A model generated the notes under the pieces. The model was not told the DNA's origin and did not search any database. It worked only from the letters and a program-made list of their open reading frames with translations. A program made the translations under genes and the position numbers. A stretch of DNA of 13,994 nucleotides from contig JAAAIG010000948.1 in NCBI GenBank assembly GCA_015852425.1, forward strand, positions 1 through 13,994. The letters run 5' to 3'. This document shows, piece by piece, positions 8,471 through 13,994 of the stretch (positions are counted from its first letter, which is position 1; the number at the start of each line of letters is the position of its first letter). Source of the stretch: Gryganskiella cystojenkinii. Lineage: Eukaryota > Mortierellomycota > Mortierellomycetes > Mortierellales > Mortierellaceae.

Positions 8471-8898
8471 TTTGGTCGAAATCGGGGGTCTTTCCTCCTG
8501 TTCAATTTATTATGTTTGTGGTGACACTGATCCCTCGATTCGCCTCTCGATTTGTCGAATGTGATGGGTGTCCGATGTGTCCGATGAGGGAATGGGTCTG
8601 TTCCTGAAAACGAAGTAGGCTTGGAGAGGAGACGTTCGTGAAGGTCGGGACGGTGGCGGTGGCTTATTTGTGACTGTATTTTACTTGTGTGCCTGAAGAT
8701 CCAAAGATTGCGAAAATTGCAGGTTTTCGATTGCATATTAATAGGTAGTGTTTCATCCTTCTTCGAGTGATGTGAGGAGAAAGCAAATGGTGGTTTGTGG
8801 TCGCTTCATATTTATTTCAGATGAGAGGGTATAGATATATTATTATGGTACAAGTTTGTAGATAGAAAAGATACTCGAGCCATCGATGATTATTTTTT
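8471..8898 (-). promoter_or_regulatory. BCS1 upstream region plus 3' end of the permease transcript
   Basis: This 428-bp tandem intergenic stretch holds the permease 3' UTR on its right and the BCS1 promoter/leader on its left. No conserved protein is encoded. An 89-codon minus-strand ORF starts at ATG 8736 and its TGA (8469-8467) overlaps the BCS1 start codon as ATGA. It would be an upstream ORF only if transcription starts before 8736. No strong TATA box was found; a weak AT stretch with TAATATGCAAT lies at about 8730-8741. Confidence 0.45.
8811..8816 (-). terminator. AATAAA polyadenylation signal for the SulP permease
   Basis: On the minus strand the sequence GAAATAAATATG lies about 83 nt beyond the permease stop (8899-8901). 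It is a canonical hexamer at a normal distance for fungal mRNA 3' ends. Confidence 0.5.
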
Positions 8899-11459
8899 TT
8901 ACACGTAAAGGACCTCAGTCTTGTTCTCTGCGCTCTTGTTATCCGACTGCGAAGACGAGGAATCGTACTCGTTCACGTGAGGGCTTCCAACATCCTTCTC
9001 CCAGGTCTGAGCACGGATCAAAACCGAGTCGACCGCATCACGAACAGTCAAGTGAACCAATCCTTCCTCCTTCAAGAACGGGCTCGAACCCAGAACGGAA
9101 ATAGCAGCCGAGCCAACATCGCCGGGAACGGGGCGGACACCAGAAGAACCACTTGCGTGCTTGTTATCGACAAGGGGAGAATCCAAGGCGCGGATCTGAT
9201 CATCACCCTGGTTCTCAACATTAGCATCCTCCAAGACCTCCACCTTCTGAAGAGCAATGGGCGCCACGGGGCGAGTGATCCCTGAAAGCTCCAAGATATG
9301 AAGAACGTTGGCTTGGATACCTACAAAGTGGACCTCAAAGAACGTGGTGGGATAATCGGTCACACCGGCGTAATCCCTCAACAACTCGCGCAAGTCAAAC
9401 AGACCCTGAAGACCAGTTGAATCAATGTTGTTAACAGCCGAGAAATCAAAGATAACGGAGCGCAGCTGGGGAAGGTCATCGTCTGTGATGTTGGACTCGG
9501 GACCATGTGCAATCTTGCGCAAGTTTCTGATATGAACATCCAAATCATCAGACCAGAGCTTCTCTGCGACGGTCTTGACACGACCACCGAAACGGGTGTA
9601 CTTGTAAACCTCGTCAATGACCCAGGTCTTGAAAGTCTCGGTGTTGGGGAAAGTGGTCGATTCCTCAATGCGGAAGACGAGAACTCCATGAGGGGCAGGG
9701 ACGGTGTCGAGAGTAGAATCAACCGAGGCATCGATAAATACATCGGGACGATCCTTGAGCTGACGAAGGACATGGAAGTTGGGACGAGCGACACGGAAAA
9801 GCAAGACCAAGAGCGAGAATCCGACACCAGCAGCGATACCAGTCTCGACCGAAACAAAGATCGTAACCCAGAGAGCGACCTGGGAGGAAAGGAAATCCCA
9901 GAGGTTGACCTTGAAGAACTGAATAAAGACCGAGGGAGGCGAAATCAAAGTGGCGACAGCAACCATGATAACGGCAGAGAGAGCGGCATCGGGAATATAG
10001 AAGAAACTGTTTGGAAGAGAGAAAGCGGGAGATAAACGTTAGAAAAACCGAGCTTATTTTTTCGCAGCTAAAATTTGACTCTAGTCCCATGTGACAAAAA
10101 AGAGCCAAATCGTTCAAAGCATGATCCAAAGTTAACAGAACCAATGGTATGAAGACCTACGCAGGAGTCAAAAAGAACAAAGCGAGGAGGACAAGAGCAC
10201 CGGTGACGAAACCAGCAAAGGGAGACTTGACGCCACACTGGAACTTGACTGCGGAACGAGAGAACGATCCAGTGACAGTGTAAGCACCAAAGAACGAAGC
10301 TGTGATATTGGCGAGACCCAGAGTAAGCAACTCCTGGTTGGTATCGATCTGATAACGGTTACGACGAGCAAAGGCCTTGGAAATAGCAATATGCTCCAGG
10401 ATCGTGGCCAACGCAATCGCAAACAACTTGGGGACAATCTCAGAGAACAAGTCCGAGCTGATGCTAGGCACCTGAGGATGAGGCAAACCCGAGGGCACAG
10501 TCTTCAAAATCGAGAGCCGGTAGACGGCATTGCCCTTGGCATCGTGGCTAGGGTTCTGGTTGACGAGGTAAGATGCAACAGTAGCGAGGACGGTGACGAT
10601 AAAGAAGCGAGAGATCTTGATCAACTGAATCGAAAACCTGCCGCGACCCCAACGGTCGACTGCCAATCCGATCGCAATTAGGATAAAGAACCCAGCAAGA
10701 CCAAAAACGAGATCCAGCCAGGACAAGGTCTTGATTGCTTGGAACATAGTAATGATGATGGTGTAGACAGGTGCACGGTTGTTGATGTTTGGAACACCCA
10801 ACCATTTAGGAATCTGTTGAATGACGATTGTAGCAGCGGCTCCAGTGGTATAACCGACCAAGACAGTCGTGGGGAAAAAGTCGAGAATAATACCGAGACG
10901 AAGGAAACCGAGGATAAAGGTCAAAGCACCGACACAGAGGCAAGAGATGGCAGCGACTTCAGGGGCGCTCATTCTGCCAGCCAATTCAGCAACAAGTTCA
11001 CCAGTAATGAGAGAGATAACAGCAGTAGGTCCGATGGTGAGATCCTTGGAGGTTCCCATGAAACAATAAAAGATAGCACCAATATAAGCAGAATAAAGAC
11101 CGTGTTGGACTGGCAACTGTGCGACCTTGGCATAAGACATTCCCTGAGGGACGACGATCAGACCAACAGTGATACCGGCAATGATATCACGAAGGGCCCA
11201 TCCTCGGTTGTACTTGGGCAACCTGAAAAATTAAGAACGGAGAAGGGCGGGAGTGAGTGGTGCTGTTAGATATGAAAGTGTAACAGTGAAGGGATGATGC
11301 GTGAGAGAAAGGAGGAAATATCGGTGATAATTGTTAATGGTCTATTTACCATTTGATGATGGGAAGACGCTCGTGAACGTAGCGAGGCGTGTTGCTAGGG
11401 AAGGCCTTGACCCAGCTAACGAAGCTGCGGCCAAAGTTCTTCAACTCCTGATCAGCCAT
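8899..11459 (-). CDS. SulP-family (SLC26-type) sulfate/anion permease with STAS domain
   Basis: Three exons: 11459-11350, 11222-10161, 10006-8899. They give 759 aa with consistent phases; intron 2 has a CTAAC branch site and a GTAGGT donor. The protein should be a plasma-membrane anion importer, most likely for sulfate feeding cysteine and methionine synthesis; close relatives carry other anions, so substrate is inferred. A short cytosolic N terminus includes LPKYNRGWALRDIIAGITVG (38-57), the conserved SulP entry. It is followed by VPQGMSYAKVAQLPVQHGLY (61-80), the family signature region with its GLYSA motif, then KDLTIGPTAVIS. Many hydrophobic segments follow up to about residue 465, consistent with the SulP 14-segment fold. 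The C-terminal STAS domain spans about 495-640, with FDFSAVNNIDSTGLQGL (568-584) containing the typical D-S-T-G loop. After about 640 the tail is acidic and Ser/Asp-rich, likely disordered. The N-terminal exon (MADQELKNFG) is short but splices in frame and supplies the RLPIIKWLPKY junction. Confidence 0.93.
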
Positions 11460-11675
11460 GTGTTGTGCGAGTTAGATAGGAAGGTGACAAGTAGAGAGTG
11501 AAAGACAGAGGGAGAGGGAGATTTTGAAGATAAGGTACTAAGGCTGAAGAAAGGATATGAGGTGCTTCCTTTTTGATGGTCCAAGTGAGGGAGAAAAGTG
11601 GGGCTCAACAGAATCAAAAGAGAGAAGGACAAGGGAACAAGAACAAAAAAAGAGGAAACGAAGAGAGGACCGATA

Positions 11676-11684
11676 CTTTTTATA
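11676..11684 (-). promoter_or_regulatory. TATA box candidate of the SulP permease gene
   Basis: TATAAAAAG on the minus strand lies 217 bp before the permease ATG at 11459. Downstream of it (about 11470-11670) the sense strand is almost entirely pyrimidine-rich, as expected of a fungal leader. Function is inferred from motif and position only. Confidence 0.5.
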
Positions 11685-11691
11685 CAAAAAA

Positions 11692-11719
11692 ACCCCAGGG
11701 ACATGGAAACCCAGGGGGT
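11692..11719. repeat. Short GC-rich hairpin next to the permease TATA box
   Basis: The arms CCCC-A-GGG and CCC-A-GGGG face each other around a nine-base loop (11701-11709). They could form a stem with one A-A mismatch. It lies just upstream of the TATA-like motif, so it is probably outside the transcript. It could be a protein-binding element or chance. The same bases also read as an imperfect direct repeat (CCCAGGG twice). Confidence 0.35.
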
Positions 11720-12062
11720 AACAGAAAGGACGAATAAGGCTCAGTCAATAATCGATTTGCACCACAGAGAGAGAGTACCCTGCAGTAAAATGAGCAGTTT
11801 CGGCAATGTGATGAGATCGCACCATTGTGGCGACCTGTGAAGAGCAAGATCTTATCCCTGCTGGGATTGAATTGTTCTCTTCCACTGAATACGTCAACTG
11901 GTGCTGTGGTCAAAACTCTCGATCTAAAGAAACGTGCAAACCAAGAAAGAGAAACCTTAAATGTGTGCTACCTCAAGTGACCACCGTGACTGACAAACAG
12001 AAGGCGGGTTTAGCTCAAAAATGGCGACATTTCGCGACCACCAAGCGCGATTGGAGAGCGAG

Positions 12063-12091
12063 GGTCTAATATCGCTAATCGTTAATAGACC
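12063..12091. repeat. Imperfect inverted repeat
   Basis: GGTCTA at 12063-12068 is exactly complementary to TAGACC at 12086-12091. The inner bases pair partly, with two mismatches. It is short enough to be chance; it is listed because it is the clearest palindrome in the gene-poor stretch. Confidence 0.3.
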
Positions 12092-13994
12092 ATGAATAAT
12101 GGCTGGCGTTCGATATCATTCAAGCACCTCCCACTTTCATGACTTTACCACAGCCATAAAGCATTCTTGCCACAATTGGGTCCTCTTGAGGTTCATTTCC
12201 CAGGTTCGATGTATCATGCCTTCGTAGAACGGCAGCAAGCTGAGATAAAGAAGGGTAACAATATACCACTGGAGATTAATCTTCTTTTCTTTTTTTTATT
12301 TCGAGTGAATCCGGCTCTCTTACTCGGTCGGCTATCAGAGCGTGATGTCGACGGATAGATCGTTCTTATGGAGATGAAAAAAGAAGATTCAATTACTCTG
12401 CACTCCCTCTTCACTGCAGTTCTTACCGAGGATTTCGTTATTTCTTAGGCCGATTTTGTTACCGTTGATGACGCGAGATGGTGAAATGGTCCAGAACAAG
12501 AGGATTTCCAAGAAAGGAGGCTGAAGAGATGAAAAAAAAGAAGTGTGCACGATGGCGCGATCATGGTTGATTTTTGCTCGAAGCACAAAAAACAGGAGAC
12601 AAAGGAGGCAGGTGGTCTCACTTTTCTCTCGCTTGGTCCTTTTGATACTCGAGTAAAACTACGTGGTTCTTTTTTCTTTTCTGAGCGATGCTCGTTTGGG
12701 CCACCTTTGACAACCATCTAATTTTTTCTTTATTTTGTCCTCGTGGGCTCACCACTTACTCTTTTTTCACGGCCATGCTGGTCCTGACCATGTTGACCAA
12801 TGAAATCATTGTTCAGGAACAAACTGGCAAACAGCGACGATGGACGGAAAGGGGAAGACAAGGCAACAAGAACCTTCATGTACAGTACGACCAAATGGTC
12901 AATTCTTGTCCGCTTACCAAGGCAAAGGAAAAGAGCCTAGGGCATTGAACTCTCCAAGAAAAATTAACAAACAAGCATGCGTGCACGAAAAAAAAAGTAA
13001 TAAATTAAGAAAATTGGAGCAAACACACAAATGATGCCATATCTCTCTCTTTTTGGTCAGCTGTCGGTCTCTGCTTCTCTCTGCAAAAATCCGAAGAAAC
13101 TGAGGAGCACAGAATTGCGCCACCATTTTTCTTTTTTCCGAAGAGATTCACATCGGCGGTTGACGGGTTGTTTGTTGTTTTGCATCGTCCATCTAAAGCC
13201 CCCAGTTTTTAACTCGACAGCAAAATGATCAATTGCACCTTCCATATCGTCCTTTACTCCCGCTAGAAGAACAGCTTCTGCTTTCCACGCTGAATTCACT
13301 TTTCAGTAGTCCGAAACCTTAAAAATGATGCCATGCTGGCTCATTCCGGCGTGGAACATAACTTTATGTTTCCTTCAAGTTCCTCTCCAATAGAAACGAG
13401 ATTCGCAGCTTGACAGCTGAACGCATCCAGTTGTATACTTGCTGAATGCATTTCTTTTTAAACCTTCTTGCTGCCACGCTCGTTGTTTCCTGCAAAAAAT
13501 GATGGATCCTTGTTTCTTGGTTGTTCAACGCTGAAATTTGTCGCCTATTTTGACACTTCGAAAATCAAGAAGCTAGATGCAGTCGACTCACAGTCGATCC
13601 TACCCTGCTAATAATTCTCGTCCATGGAATATAAGGGATAGTGCAATGCCCCGCCTGTTCTTTCTCAGGCGATGCCAAATAAAAGTAGCTTTTGTCCTAT
13701 GCTGCAGTCTCCTTAACCATTCCAACGAATACCGAGGAACAAATGAAAGAAGAAAGAACTTGTAGACTAAAATAAGCTTAAAAAAATTTGGCATTTTTTT
13801 TTGACCTTTGCAGATGCACAAGGTGCGAAGAAAAACGTTGTTTGTGAGGGGGGTCGTCTTTGGAAACTCAGCTCTGCGTTATCTGATCCGATTGAAATCA
13901 CATGTCGGAGATTTTTTTTACCATACAAGAAAGATCACATTTACAGTCAAACCTCTCCTGTTGAATACTCTCCAAATGAATAACCTGTGTAAAT

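Larger units (their letters stand above)
11460..13994. other. Gene-poor intergenic stretch, including permease promoter and leader
   Basis: About 2.5 kb without a supported gene. From 11460 to about 11700 it is purine-rich on the plus strand, i.e. the pyrimidine-rich leader of the minus-strand permease gene. From there to the right edge there are many homopolymer A/T tracts, short ORFs of under about 90 codons in all frames, and no recognisable domain, transposase, reverse transcriptase or rRNA. No tRNA with both A and B boxes and pairing arms was found. An imperfect inverted repeat is at 12063-12091. At the far right a possible splice acceptor (TTTGCAG, 13807-13813) precedes a 60-codon open frame reaching the edge; I cannot call it a gene. 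Confidence 0.5.

Noticed and set aside
11441..11704. 87-codon minus-strand ORF upstream of the permease
   Set aside because: It starts upstream of the TATA-like motif and consists of the pyrimidine-rich leader translated into Ser/Leu/Phe repeats; coding is unlikely.
11997..12070. tRNA gene suggested by an A-box-like TAGCTCA
   Set aside because: No matching B box (GGTTCGANTCC) or pairing acceptor and T arms follow within tRNA distance.
12200..13800. Mobile element or CRISPR-like array in the gene-poor right part
   Set aside because: No terminal repeats, transposase or reverse-transcriptase motifs and no regularly spaced repeats were found. Short A/T tracts are the only repetition.

Overview
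The window looks like nuclear DNA of a filamentous fungus. The coding genes carry short spliceosomal introns (92 to 366 nt) with GTAAG/GTAGG-type donors, CTAAC/CTAAT-like branch sites and YAG acceptors. The proteins are eukaryotic: F-box/LRR, bleomycin hydrolase, Arf-like GTPase, mitochondrial BCS1 and a SulP permease. Two adjacent F-box/LRR genes, one decayed, plus the overall gene style suggest an early-diverging fungus such as Mortierellomycotina. That placement is inference from gene style, not a phylogenetic result.

Layout, left to right. (1) 1-~618, minus: remains of an F-box-type LRR gene with an in-frame stop and at least two frame changes, running off the left edge. (2) 963-2798, plus: intact intronless F-box/LRR gene. 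(3) 2951-5214, minus: five-exon bleomycin hydrolase, a papain-fold cysteine aminopeptidase, with a Src-like MGCVSSK amino terminus. (4) 5680-6600, plus: intronless, highly divergent Arf-like GTPase that also starts with a myristoylation-type sequence and lacks the usual WDxGGQ switch-II motif. (5) 6721-8470, minus: three-exon BCS1, the mitochondrial AAA ATPase of complex III assembly. (6) 8899-11459, minus: three-exon SulP sulfate/anion permease with a carboxy-terminal STAS domain. (7) 11460-13994: about 2.5 kb with no gene I can support; its left part is the permease promoter and leader.

The F-box gene and the protease converge (152 bp between stops). The protease and the GTPase diverge from a 465-bp shared promoter. 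The GTPase and BCS1 converge (120 bp between stops). BCS1 lies downstream of the permease on the same strand. The genes have unrelated housekeeping or regulatory roles, so this is ordinary compact fungal synteny and not a metabolic cluster. The most unusual content is the divergent pair of predicted N-acylated proteins (protease and atypical Arf-like GTPase), a long stop-free intron of length 3n in the protease gene, and the decayed F-box gene. Coordinates for spliced genes span all exons; exon limits are in the entries.
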